The notes: a model not told the origin generated them from the letters alone. 64,000 nt of DNA from Limnanthes douglasii subsp. nivea (GCA_036936605.1 JAUPFV010000005.1:46954742-47018741); one strand, 5' to 3'. Numbered from the stretch's first letter, positions 46,009 to 56,189 are shown. Program-made: numbers and translations.

Positions 46009-46217
46009 TTGCAGACACACGGCATGTAAAAATTTGTCTTCATCTTTCAACAGTAGAACTAGAAGATAAAGTTTTGATATGCGGTTGTTTTAATACATTA
46101 GTTTTTGGAGGGGTAAATGATGTTTCAATAGTTTTAATGAAATCCTAGAGAGAATGGATACTCTCTCACTTGAGTTATTTGTTTCAATAAAGTCATTTAA
46201 TTTTGTTATATTCGTGT
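46009..46217. other. Spacer between hAT-type element and MULE-2
   Basis: No gene or repeat recognised. Confidence 0.5.
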
Positions 46218-46226
46218 ATTATATAA
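46218..46226. repeat. Target site duplication of MULE-2, left
   Basis: ATTATATAA, identical to 56359-56367. Confidence 0.9.
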
Positions 46227-46390
46227 GGGAAATTGCACTTAAAGTACCCACTCAACTATTCAATTGTCACTTACCACCCAAGGTTTGATCAATTGTTACT
46301 TAATACCCATCTCAACTACCTTATTGTCACTAACAACCTAACTTTATTTTAATACCCTAACTACCCTTAACCCACTATATAAATGTTATT
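46227..46390 (+). repeat. Left terminal inverted repeat of MULE-2
   Basis: Diverged inverted match to 56190-56358. Best block: TACCCACTCAACTAT. Confidence 0.85.
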
Positions 46391-47295
46391 TTCTGTTTTC
46401 TTTCTATTTTTTCTTGCTTTTTGAAGATTTGAATTTGTTAGCCGCTCTAACCACCTAACCCTACTAACCACCACGAGCTGGGTTTAAATCACATTTTCCG
46501 GTGATCGGAAGCTGCTAAAGGTTTGTTTCTTTATGTAAGTTGTTGTGTTAGACCTGTCTAACCTCTGTTTTATACGTACAGGAGTTCATCACGACTTTTT
46601 GGAATCTTGTACAGGGGTGGGTCAAGCTTTTGAAGAAGGTGCTGCCGGTCTGAGGTTATCCTTGTGCAAGTTTGCATTAGAGCATGGTTTTTCTTTCAAA
46701 TACCTGCACAACACAACAAATAAGATCACTGCTTATTGTGAAAATAAGCTCACAAGCGGGTGCAAATAGAGGGTTTATGCATCTATTGACTCAAGCACCG
46801 GCCTTATGACGATAAAGAAGCATTTCCCGTACCATACTTGCAGTCCTGTTTTCTCCCAGAAGCATAAGCATAAGCGGCACAGGCATTTGACATCAGATTT
46901 GATTGTAGAGGAAATTCAGGATTCTCTCCGGACCTGCCATTCGTTGACAGCCAAAACCATACAATCGACTGTCAAACAAGATTATGGTCTTGATATCTCT
47001 TATCGTTTGTCATGGAATGCTTTAGAGAAGGCTAGGAGGGGAGTTTTTGGAGATAGTTCAAGTTCTTTTAGTTTACTAAGCGGATACTTCAAACGCTTGA
47101 AGAGCCGGGATATTACTTCAGACTGCCAGTTGGAGTTGTCAGCTGGAAACCAATTCAAGCGCTGTTTTGTAGCATTCGGTTCGTCCCTTAGTGGTTTTCA
47201 TTCATGCCATCCAATGTTGTTTGTCGATGGAACCCACTTATATGGCAAGTACAAGGGTACATTGCTCACTGCTGTAGCAAAGGACGAAAACAACG

Positions 47296-47656
47296 GTTAG
47301 TTACATTTATATAGTTAATGAACGATGTTTTTGTGTGAAAATGCTGATGTAATTCGCAGCAGGTGATGCGAATTACATCAGCATTTTCATCCTCACATTT
47401 CGCAGTTGAGGCTGCGAATTAGGTATTATGCTGAATAAACTGTACTTACATCGCAGCTTGAGTTAGGTATTATTTAAAGTTTCCCACAAGCTGCGAATTC
47501 ACATAACAAGTTGCTAACTGTTTGCATGATCAATTAAAATGTCAAACACATTTCGCATGACAAGCTGCGAATTGTTACAGGACATCATGCGGATTGTTGC
47601 CAATTTTTAAACGTTTGCATACTGTTGTAGTGTTTAATTGATCTGCCTTTTTCCAG
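47296..47656 (+). other. Intron of the MURA pseudogene
   Basis: GTTAGT donor after AACAACG and TTTTTCCAG acceptor before GACTATTCCC; splicing restores an unbroken NNGLFPVAV reading. The intron contains the GCTGCGAA/TTCGCAGC motif cluster and a 22-bp-arm palindrome. Confidence 0.85.
47336..47389. repeat. Long perfect hairpin in MURA intron
   Basis: Arms 47336-47357 and 47368-47389 are perfectly complementary (22 bp; arm TGAAAATGCTGATGTAATTC and two more bases) with a 10-bp loop. The inner part is the TTCGCAGC/GATGCGAA pair. Confidence 0.9.
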
Positions 47657-48697
47657 GACTATTCCCTGTTGCTGTTGCTGTAGTTAGCATTGAAGATTGG
47701 GACAATTGGATGTGGTTTTTGGGGTGTTTGAAACCACATTTGCTGGATCGCCAGATCACATTTATTTCAGACCGTCATTCTGGTATTGTTAATGCTGTTT
47801 CTGTCTTGTATCCAAACTGCTATCATGCGTACTGTTATTTCCATCTCATGCAGAATTTGAGAGCCAAACTAGAACATACTAACAGGGAGTATAAAAAAAG
47901 ATGTTGAGTTTCTTCCACCGTCTTGCTTATGCTCCCAGTCAAGAGCTTTTTAAAGAGATACTAACAGGTTTTTTATGTGAAGGTGGTGAGAGAATGAGTG
48001 ATTTTCTTGCAAATTTACCCCCTGAAAAGTATGCCCAGGCTTACGTAAAAGGGAAGCGATACGGCTCTATGGCTTCTACCGCAGCTGAATCGTTTAACAA
48101 TCAGATCAAAAAATATCGCGGCTTACCAATTGTTGAGTTTATTGATTGCATTAGAGTCTTGCTTATGACTCAGGTTTCACGGAGATACGAAGAAGGTCTC
48201 AGCTGGAGTACTAATTTGGTTCCCGAGTACGAGAAGAAGCTAAAGCAGAATGTTGACATGTGCCGAAGTTGGGTAGTACGTAAGTCCTCTTCCGCCATGT
48301 TCGAAGTCTTTTCGACTCCTGTGGCTGTTGTTAATTTGTTGGATTTCAAATGTTCATGCGGATCATGGCAACAAGATTCTTTCCATGTGCTCATGCTCTA
48401 GCGGCATTACAATACACCGACCAAGATCCATTGACTGTAATAGAACCCTTCTTTACGGTTAAGAATTACAGGGAAAGTTACTCTTTCAGCATACCAGCTC
48501 TAACTGATTTCGGCGAAGGGTCCAGCGCTAACGATCCTTCTTTTGTTGAAGTTCTGCCTCCGAACGTTAAGAGACGCTCCGGAAGGCCTAAGAAAAAGCG
48601 AATCCCTTCTAGAGGAGAAATCTCAACCAAGAAGTTAAGGTGTGGCCGATGTTCGAAATCAGGCCATAACCGGAGGACTTGTGATGTTCCAGTTTAA

Positions 48698-49111
48698 GGA
48701 CATTTATTTTTTTAGCATAGTTATTGTTTTGTACAACAAACTAGAAATTTGTACATTCCTGTGTTTTTTGTTTTTGCTACTATTGGAGTTGTGATCATTT
48801 CGCATCCTGTGCTGCGAATTATGTACAATATGCATACATATTGTACATGCGAAATATGTACAATTATGTGAAATTTTAACAGGGTGCGAATCATTTGTAA
48901 AATCATATCAAACATTTGTCTTATCTTACGTTTCGCATGATAGGCTACGAATTAGGGCCATAATTGTGATGCGAATGGATTTCAGTTAGGAGTCCTGATA
49001 TTTGTCATGTAATAAGCTGCGAACTGTCGTTTAATAAAATACCAGGATATTCAGTAAGGTTGAAAATGAGTAATATAGCAGGTTAACATGCGAATGATGT
49101 ACAAAATATCT
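48698..49111. other. Spacer downstream of MURA with motif cluster
   Basis: Contains TTCGCATC/GCTGCGAA at about 48798-48818, a TTTCGCATGATAGGCTACGAA pair at about 48931, and single copies to about 49093. No gene. Confidence 0.7.
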
Positions 49112-49226
49112 TTGGATTACAAAAAGGAGGATTACAAGTTGGATTACAAAAAGGAAGATTACAAAATATATCCAGAAACTAACAACTGTTTACACATATC
49201 ACTACAAAAAGGAGGATTACAAAAAC
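49112..49226. repeat. Short repeats of GGATTACAAAAAGGA
   Basis: GGATTACAAAAAGGAGGATT and close variants occur three or four times just after the stop codon of the minus-strand 164-codon ORF, so they are in its 3' region. Confidence 0.8.
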
Positions 49227-49231
49227 CAACT

Positions 49232-49726
49232 CTAGCAGTTGGTAGATGATTCATCACCAACTGTTTCCTCTTTCTCCTTTTTGTGCTGATCATCTTTGTC
49301 TTTCTCCTCTTTGTCTTCGACTTTCTCTTTCTCTTTCTCCTCTTTATCCTCAGCTTCAACATCAACGTCCATCATGCTTAAAAATTTAGTCCTCGATGGA
49401 CCAGCTTCGTCTTCCCTCTTCCTTTTGTTGTTTTGAACCTCTGCCGTTTGAGGTTGCACCATTTCTGGCTGAGGTGCAGCAGGAACCTGTTCTGGCTGAG
49501 GTTCAGCAGCAACCTGTGGAACAACTTCCAATGGTTGAGAGTCAGCTGAGTAGTAGTCATCATATATGTCTAACCCAAAAACAGATACTGGGCTGTTTGG
49601 TGGTGCTGCTGGCATGATCAAGTCATCACTCCAGTTAACGGTTAAGGATGACCAGGAGTCACCCAGAGAACCGATTGAACCAGAGTTTGAGTATGAGGTG
49701 GTGGTTGTGGTGGTGGAAAAAGACAT
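49232..49726 (-). CDS. Intact 164-codon acidic protein of MULE-2, unknown function
   Basis: The only full-length undamaged frame in MULE-2. It is single-exon, on the minus strand between MURA and the peptidase gene. The N-terminus is Ser/Thr-rich (MSFSTTTTTTSYSNSG), then an acidic hydrophobic stretch (VFGLDIYDDYYSADSQPLE), a Pro/Gln repeat (EPQPEQVPAAPQPEMVQPQ) and a probable nuclear localisation signal (NNKRKRED). The C-terminus is very rich in Lys/Glu (KEEKEKEKVEDKEEKDKDD), likely helical, ending DESSTNC. A TATA-type box lies about 105 bp upstream. I recognise no family. MuDR of maize has a second gene (mudrB), but I see no sequence link. The low-complexity tail could be an accident, so expression evidence matters. 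Confidence 0.6.
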   Translation of the reverse strand: MSFSTTTTTTSYSNSGSIGSLGDSWSSLTVNWSDDLIMPAAPPNSPVSVFGLDIYDDYYSADSQPLEVVPQVAAEPQPEQVPAAPQPEMVQPQTAEVQNNKRKREDEAGPSRTKFLSMMDVDVEAEDKEEKEKEKVEDKEEKDKDDQHKKEKEETVGDESSTNC

Positions 49727-49830
49727 GACTTTTTGAATTCGAAGAGACGAGGGAAATGAGTTTGTTAAAAAATAGCTCTGGTTTAAAATGTAGAGTTTGT
49801 TTTAAAAATAGCCTCTGGTTTTTCTAGTGT

Positions 49831-49839
49831 TATTTATAG
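49831..49839 (-). promoter_or_regulatory. TATA box upstream of the 164-codon ORF
   Basis: The minus strand reads CTATAAATA about 105 bp before the ATG at 49726. Between them lies a short repeated AAAATAGC(C)TCTGGTTT. Confidence 0.6.
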
Positions 49840-49849
49840 GGAAAGGAGG

Positions 49850-50320
49850 TGATCATTACATAGCCTCCATGTCCAATCAGCAATTAATGGGTTCTGGACA
49901 TGATTAGATTGTTTTTTGCGTGCTCAATGCAGAAAACGTTTACCAAGGCATACGCCATAGCCGGTTCGTATTCTTGAATGATTTTATTTAATATTTTATT
50001 TATGCACCAGGCTGCGAACAGGTTATAAGCTGGTATACTAGGATGCGAATTGTGTGTGTAGTGATAACCATCTCTCAGGTTAGGCTGCGAACTATTTGAT
50101 ATAATTTAGGCTGCGAAGTATTCATACAGGTTTGGCTGCGAACTGTTCATACATACCAGGATAATAATCAATCATTATATATCAGGTTATGATGCGAACT
50201 AAAAGATAATGAATATTCATTATATATCACAATTTTGTTTATGTATGCACAACAAATTTTTTTTTACAACAGATATATGTATTTACAAGCAACTAATGTA
50301 TTTAGAAGCAATACACGAAT
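49850..50320. other. Spacer between the 164-codon ORF and the peptidase gene
   Basis: Non-coding; contains six GMTGCGAA motifs in one orientation from 50031 to 50196. Confidence 0.7.
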
Positions 50321-52439
50321 CAGCCATATGTGACGGTGTCTATGTCATTTAAAAAGTAATGGAACATTTCTGCTCTTAAGGCAGTCACCATATCTGCATC
50401 GTATTTTTTCTAGACTGATCCATGCTCAATAATATCCCTTGCATATTTGCAGATGAAGACACCACAGTCCATGCTGCCTCTCTTTTGTTGTGGGAAGCCT
50501 CTTTCCACTTTCACCTTCCACCCTGTACTATATTTGGGTAGGAATCATCTATCCAACAAATATTTGATCTGTGTATAATAATTAGTGTTAGGAATATGCA
50601 CAAAAACAAAAACAGTTGGTGACATACAATTCGCATCCTCAGGCTGCGAATTATATGACAATAAATCATACACAATTCGCATCTTAGGTTGCGAATTGTA
50701 TGACAGCCTTGACAGGCTGCGAATTGAGTTGTAAACAAGCTGCGAATTGTGTCCAACATAGATAGGCTGCGAATTAAGTTATGGACAGGCTGCGAAAAAA
50801 CATCTTGATTACTCACTCATTCGCAGCATACCAGATCTCATTTCGCAGCATGCATACTAAAAATGTGTTCAGATTTAAGTGTATAGTTTGGAATATTTAC
50901 CAGTAGTGCAGGTGTTCTTGCAGTGTTGTCTATGGCATGAAGCTTAGGCAGAAGCGAGTTGTAGTTTGAAATTGTGCAGGCGTCAACGTCGATGACGAGC
51001 AACGTCCAGTGGTTTGTATTGTCCTTCGACTCGGTGCACACTGGAACCATGATGATGTTGGCATTTTTGCGCGCCTTCCTAAAAGCCATGTCCACCAGAT
51101 TTTCCACTTGCCACCCTGCTTTCATTTGATGCTGCATCCAAGCAAAAGTATATTAAAATGATAACATTTCTGAGAACTTTGGTCTATTTACGTGAGCTAA
51201 ACTTACCACAGTCATGCCAGAAATCAGTATGGCATCGTGATGCTCTCCTTTAGCTTTAGTGCATGGAACTTTGTAGTCTGCATCTTCAAGCATCTTTCGA
51301 ATCCAAGCATCGATAAGCTAACAAAGGAGTTGTAGATTTATGTTAAATATAGAATACATATTTGAAACATTGAAAATAAAGTTGGTTGACAATTGGATAC
51401 CTTTACGTCCAGCTCCAGTTCTAAAGGTAGTGCCATGAGATCACTCGCTTGCAGCCTAATTCCGTACGTAAACTTGGACTCCGGTAACTGCCATACCACT
51501 GGATCAGGGGTGTCGCTCTCGTAGGCTTTAACCAACTGTATTTTGTGGTATTCTGCCAGATCGATACGCTCAGTTACTTTGGTTTTCTTTGGCCAGTCGC
51601 TGTATTCTACTACTGGCGGTTCCCGCATTGTTATTACGAACTCTTCTTCTTCCTTTGCCACTTGAGGCTGCGTTTGTGTCAGTAGCGCAAAAGTTGGCTC
51701 CTCTATCTCATTAACTGTCTCGAGCTTAGTATGAAACAAAAATCAAAAGTAGAGGGCGTCAGTGATTATAAGTGCAACGAGTCTAAGCAGTTCGCAGCTT
51801 AGGCTGCGAACTGTAAGGTAGCTGTTAAATAAATTTATTATTAAATATCAGGGTAGGGTGCGAACTATTCGAGGTTCCACTGAACAGTTCGCATCATACC
51901 CCTGATATTTGTTTGTAATACTCCAATCAGCATTTGCCACAAGTCACATGTTATGATGCGAAATCATTGTAAGTAGGCCTTACCGCACGGTCAGCGACAA
52001 CCACTACCGTTGACTTGTTCGGCATAGAGGCTGGATCGTGTCGGCAGAAATCATTAATGTCATCCTCCGACATGTTCTCCAGAGACCGTTGTATTATAGA
52101 ATCGTAATATAAATTATCAATTTCATTTAAAAATGTCTGTGAAACTTGAGTACTAATACCATCAACAAAAGCATCAGGTAAACCTACTGTGTTATCGTGG
52201 GACTCTGGAGCTGGCAGTTGATTTGTTACCGGGCCTACAGTTTGACGCTAGCTTAGCAATTCTGACTTTGCTGACAGCACCGTTGGTCTTTGAGGTTCCA
52301 CCGAAGAATTGGTTTTGTCTTCTAAGGATGGTCCTTCCTGGTTGAGTAGTTCTGTCTTCTCACCGGGATGGACAGGTTCTGACTCTTGAGGTGCTACCTC
52401 TTGAGTTAGCCTTTCTCTCTTCGCCAAGGTTATCTGTTG

Positions 52440-52900
52440 CTGCTGTTGTTGTTCTTTTTGTCCTTATTGCTCTTGTTGTTGTTGTTCTTGTTGCCGGTCA
52501 TCGTGTTGAACCCGTGGCTGCTGGTGTTCTTCATGTTGTTGTTCTTCTTGTTGTTGCTGGGGGTGTTCTTCTTGTTGTTGCTGGGGGTGTTCTTCTTGTT
52601 GTTGCTGGGGGTGTTCTTCTTGTTGTTGCTGGGGGTGTTCTTCTTGTTGTTGCTGTTCGTGTTGTTGTTGTTGTTGTTCCTGTTGTTCTTGTTTAAGGGG
52701 GTGTTGTTGTTGTTCTTCTTCTTGTTGCTGTTGCTCGGAGTGTTCTTCTTCTTGTTGATGTTGTTGCTGTTGTTCTGTTTGCTCTTGTTGTTGTTTCTGG
52801 CGGTGTTCTTCTTGTTGGTGCTGTTGTTGTTGTTGCTGTTTTTGTTGTTGTTGCTGCTGGTGTTGCTGTTTCTGCTGGTGTTGTTGTTGTCTTTCGGTCT
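52440..52900 (-). repeat. Gln-rich coding repeats in the peptidase-like gene
   Basis: The minus strand encodes long Gln runs with His/Glu breaks. At 52553-52650 a 24-bp unit (EEHPQQQQ) is repeated four times almost perfectly. A stop interrupts the exon downstream. The opposite strand gives leucine/valine-rich frames that are shadows. Confidence 0.9.
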
Positions 52901-52943
52901 CCTATTTCATACAAAAGCATAAGTTAATCATCGTGTAATCATA

Positions 52944-53178
52944 TTTCGCATCCTGACCTGACATCTATGTTATACATTCCCCCGTTATTACCTATTTCGC
53001 ATCCTGATCTGATATATATGTTATACAGTCCCCCAGTTTATTACCTAGTTCGCATCCTGACCTGATATCTATGTTATAAATTCCCCCAGTTTAGTACATA
53101 ATTCGCATCCTGACCTGATATCTATGTGTAATAACCAGACCACCAGTTTATTACATAATTCGCAGCTTAAGCTGCGAA
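52944..53178. repeat. 56-58-bp tandem repeat containing TTCGCATCCTGACCTGATAT
   Basis: Four units in the intron between exons 53496-53243 and 52901-51984, each beginning with TTCGCATCCTGAYCTGA, then ATCTATGTTATA and a CCCCCAGTTTATTAC tail. The block ends in the perfect 20-bp palindrome TTCGCAGCTTAAGCTGCGAA at 53159-53178. Confidence 0.88.
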
Positions 53179-55958
53179 ATGGTTGGCCATCACTACACAA
53201 TAGTCCTGATATTTATTTAATAACATCATATGGTCTACTTACATTATTTACCTTCTCTGTATGTGTCTCCATGATGGGTGAATTGTGGGCATCATCATCC
53301 CTTTCTTCCGGCAGTACTCCAGGAAGAAATGTTTGCTGATCAGCATTAGACACGGATGCTTGCTGATCAGTGGATTTTTGTCCCTCTGGAAGTGCTGCTG
53401 GTATCTGCTTTATTGGGCTTTCAGTACGGCAGATTGGCAGAGAGATAGCATTGTGGAGTTGTTGTGCTTCAGCTATCTTGCGTTTCAATTCTTTCAGCTG
53501 CAAAAATGATAGCAAACTTTTTATAAACATATTAAGTGCTGATTGTAGTGATTATTTAAGGTTCAAGGCATACTTACTTCTCTGGCCTGTTTTTCTATTT
53601 TTCGCTCGTACTTGTTCTTGTCAGCATACGTCTTCAAACGCTTTGATTGAGCAGCAATATCGGGATTAGGGTCTCTGCGTTTGAATAAATAATCACCGAT
53701 TGTTTCACTCATACTGGTTGTGTCGGTGTCGGAGGGCTCTTGCCTGGATTTGCCTTTGGATCGTGGTGGAATTGTTTTCTTTGGGAGTCTTGGTGGTGGA
53801 ATCGATGGCTCGGGTGGTGTTGGGTGCTCGAGTGTGGGAGACATCACCTTATTTGTTACATTCTGTGATGCTGGTCTCCTTCTTTTTGGTTTTGATGCTG
53901 TGCTTTTCGATCTCTTCCTAGGTCTTTCTTCCGGTGAAGGAGGTACCGTTACTTCTGCATCTTCACCATGTTCATCATCTTCTCTTTCTCCGAAAGCTTC
54001 AATTTCAGCCTCGGTAAGCTGTAATGGACCTTCTAAAACCTACCAACAGATGCACATGTAAGTAAATTAATTGTTTCGAAAGAATGAGGGTGTAGACAAA
54101 CAAATTATTTTTTATAAGCAGTTCGCATCATACGATGCGAACTCTGTGGTTTTAAATCACATTTCGCATATTAAGCTGCGAAATGATTATGGGACAGTAT
54201 GATGCAAACTATATGTAAAACATATGATGGGAACTAAGTGTAAACCATATGATGCGAACTAAGTATTAAACATATGATGCGAACTGTGCTGAACATGAAG
54301 CTGCGAAGTAAAATTCATATCAGGCTGCGATATGTTTGAGATATTTTTATAATCAGTTCGCATCATATGCTGCGAACTGTATGCACCCCAAGTTCAATAC
54401 ATATATTAAGCTTATACCTCGTCAGCATCCAGGAGTGGTGTTTTAATAAGATACCCCATGGTCGATGCGTGGCACTCTAACCCCAACCATTTGAAGAACC
54501 TTGGTATTGAGGTTGGCTTCGCTACCTCGTGGCCGATTGTTGTGTGCTCCATGATGAAGGGCTGCATGGGGACAAGTTTTATCAACACGGTGCTATGTAC
54601 ATAACTAATTGTTATATTGAATAGATCAATCTTACAACTACAAGGGCGACGCAGCCGACGACTTTATCGGCTCTTTCTACTGCTAAGCAACTCCTGATAG
54701 ACTGTCGAAGCTTGAACAGAATCGATCCAGCCCAGTCGTAATTGTTTATTCTGTTGAGGTCTTCAACGTAATAAACCGTGCTCCAGCCCAAGATATCTCC
54801 AGATACGGAGTAGAATAGCGTGGAGCACAAAAACAGTATCAACAGCCTCGCCACGTCTTCCAATTCATGTTCCCCTCCTTCGTTTATGGCCTTCTCTATA
54901 CCCTCCTGTAAAACCAATGACAACATTCTATGTTATAAATGTACAGAATCTTGCTTTATAAAGATGAAGTCCATTTTAGACGTACCTTTATGATGGCATT
55001 TGTTATTGTTTTGGTATTACTAGCTGATGCTTTCCTGCCAGTTTTTGACATGAAGTATTTCTTCATCATCCTTGATTCGTCCTCCTCGCCGGCTTCATAC
55101 TTATTGTGAAAAGCGCCGGTTTTTGTTAACTCCATTTTCTCGGTGCCATGCCTCAGCCCGAATATGATCTTGATATCGTTTGTAGTTAGCTTTACATACT
55201 TGTTGCCAATCCTAAAGGTGTCTCTTTCCAGAGAGAATTTCTCGAGGATATACTGAATGATTGAGTAGAATTTTTTCCTAGGCAGCTCTTCCTCATTACG
55301 GATTTCGAACGCCGTTTTCAGAAGCGTGTAGAAGGGTGTGTTTCTTGCAGCTTCAATGTGGGCCCTTGTAATACACATGCTTTGAGTAGCTTTAGAAGGC
55401 TCACCAACCCTGATCTGTAGTAGCTGGGTTTTGTTGTCATGCTTTCTGCAGAAACACAAATCAGTTGGAATGTCACAAATAATTCGCATCACAAGCTGCG
55501 AATTGCATATATATAAATATTGGCTTAACAGACAAGCTGCGAAATAAGTTCTGATATGATGCGAATTAGGTAGCTCAAGCTGCGAACTGTTTGTAAATAA
55601 GTATAAACATACAATCGAGTTGCGAATTGCTTGCATTGTGGGTGATCAGGGTGCGAACTGTTACACTTTTTACATGCACGTTGCAGGGATCTGGGAATTA
55701 TGCAACAAACACCAAAATCAACAATGAACTACCTAATGCAGATCTATCATACATAATATTTCTCAGGAGAGTATCAGTATTACATGCAACTAAAATTATA
55801 CCCTGGCTTCGACTATAAACCCATAAACTGAGCAACTATCGTCAGTAGATACTTCATTCTAGTATCAACAGCCTCGCCTATCGTGAATTAAGAGAAAAAA
55901 GTGGTTCAAATTCGTCAAAAACGCAAAAAAATATATACTTTCAACGATAATGCATACC

Positions 55959-56189
55959 TGTTAAATTTCACCGGTCGGAGAACGAGATAGAAGTTTTCAG
56001 AGACGACTTCACGACAACTTTGTCGAATGAGATTTGAAGGTGTGTAGTCTGTCTGAGTAAAAGAGGCTGACCGGTGCGATAGTGACGAAGGTGAGAAGCT
56101 GTAGGGTTTCTGGGTTTGAGAGAGAGAGTATCACGAAGTCGAACGGTTTGTTTTCTGGTGGTTTCTAAAATTAGAATTTTGCGTTTGTT
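55959..56189 (-). other. Probable 5' exon/UTR and promoter side of the peptidase gene
   Basis: On the minus strand a GT donor (AACAGGTATGC, exon end at 55958) would join in frame to the acceptor at 55445. The preceding sequence is CT-rich (CTCTCTCTCAAACC), like a plant 5' UTR. I found no in-frame ATG in this exon, so the true start is uncertain. Confidence 0.45.

Larger units (their letters stand above)
46545..48697 (+). pseudogene. MURA-type transposase pseudogene of MULE-2
   Basis: Encodes a Mutator transposase that would bind terminal repeats and catalyse transposition in the nucleus. The N-terminal MuDR zinc finger (VGQAFEEGAAGLRLSLCKFA to HTC at about 46845) has one in-frame stop at 46767 where a Trp is expected. 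The catalytic core has D in MLFVDGTHLYGKYKG (about 47216-47260) and D in ITFISDRHSGI (about 47755-47785). An intron at 47296-47656 splits the core. Then SMASTAAESFNNQIKKYRG, a SWIM-type CSCGSWQ block, a basic RRSGRPKKKR stretch, and a CCHC knuckle (CGRCSKSGHNRRTC) at the end. Frameshifts: in an A-run at about 47900 and one lost base at about 48385. A short upstream exon before an acceptor at about 46560 is possible. Confidence 0.9.
47337..55660. repeat. Interspersed GMTGCGAA / TTCGCAKC palindromic motif family
   Basis: About 47 exact copies (hand count) of GCTGCGAA, GATGCGAA or their complements, plus a dozen one-off variants. They fall in clusters at 47.34-47.59, 48.79-49.09, 50.03-50.20, 50.63-50.86, 51.79-51.97, 52.94-53.18, 54.12-54.38 and 55.48-55.66 kb. 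All clusters lie in introns or between genes of MULE-2; the exons contain none that I saw. At least 12 are paired head to head within 5-12 bp. Elsewhere in the window I saw one isolated exact match (about 28969). Confidence 0.88.
50321..55958 (-). pseudogene. ULP1/C48 cysteine peptidase-like gene of MULE-2, multi-exon
   Basis: A ubiquitin-like-protein-specific protease type gene. Predicted coding exons by GT-AG sites and phase: 55445-54986, 54905-54636, 54561-54418, 54039-53578, 53496-53243, 52901-51984, 51724-51401, 51317-51207, 51131-50901 and a last exon of about 50560-50321. A 5' exon may end at 55958. The N-terminal region has LTTNDIKIIFGLRHG; the middle has NLS-like RPRKRSKSTASKPKRRR, a coiled coil and a Gln-rich exon. 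The C-terminal C48 core has NHWTLLVIDVD (His and Asp) and QQKRGSMDCGVFICKYA (Gln and catalytic Cys). Stops: two in the Gln-rich exon (about 52465 and 52250) and one in the last exon (about 50413). It would cleave SUMO- or ubiquitin-like conjugates; its role in MULEs is unknown. Confidence 0.85.

Noticed and set aside
45731..46069. 112-codon frame rich in RFxIGSxGSIGS
   Set aside because: It is a translation of TATCGGTTC-type microrepeats inside the hAT-type element.
49159..49365. Lys/Arg-rich 68-codon frame
   Set aside because: It overlaps the Lys/Glu-rich end of the 164-codon ORF in another frame; it is a shadow.
52391..52922. Plus-strand leucine/valine-rich frames that look like membrane proteins
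   Set aside because: They are the complement of the CAA/CAG-rich Gln exon of the peptidase-like gene.
47337..55660. The TTCGCAG motif as functional 3' splice acceptors
   Set aside because: TTCGCAG resembles an acceptor, but the acceptors I could fix by exon phase (for example TTTTTCCAG, TTTCTGCAG, TTTTACAG, CATGCAG) do not use it, and the motif occurs in both orientations.
47337..55660. A CRISPR array
   Set aside because: Motif copies are only 8 bp, occur on both strands with irregular spacing, and lie in plant-type introns.
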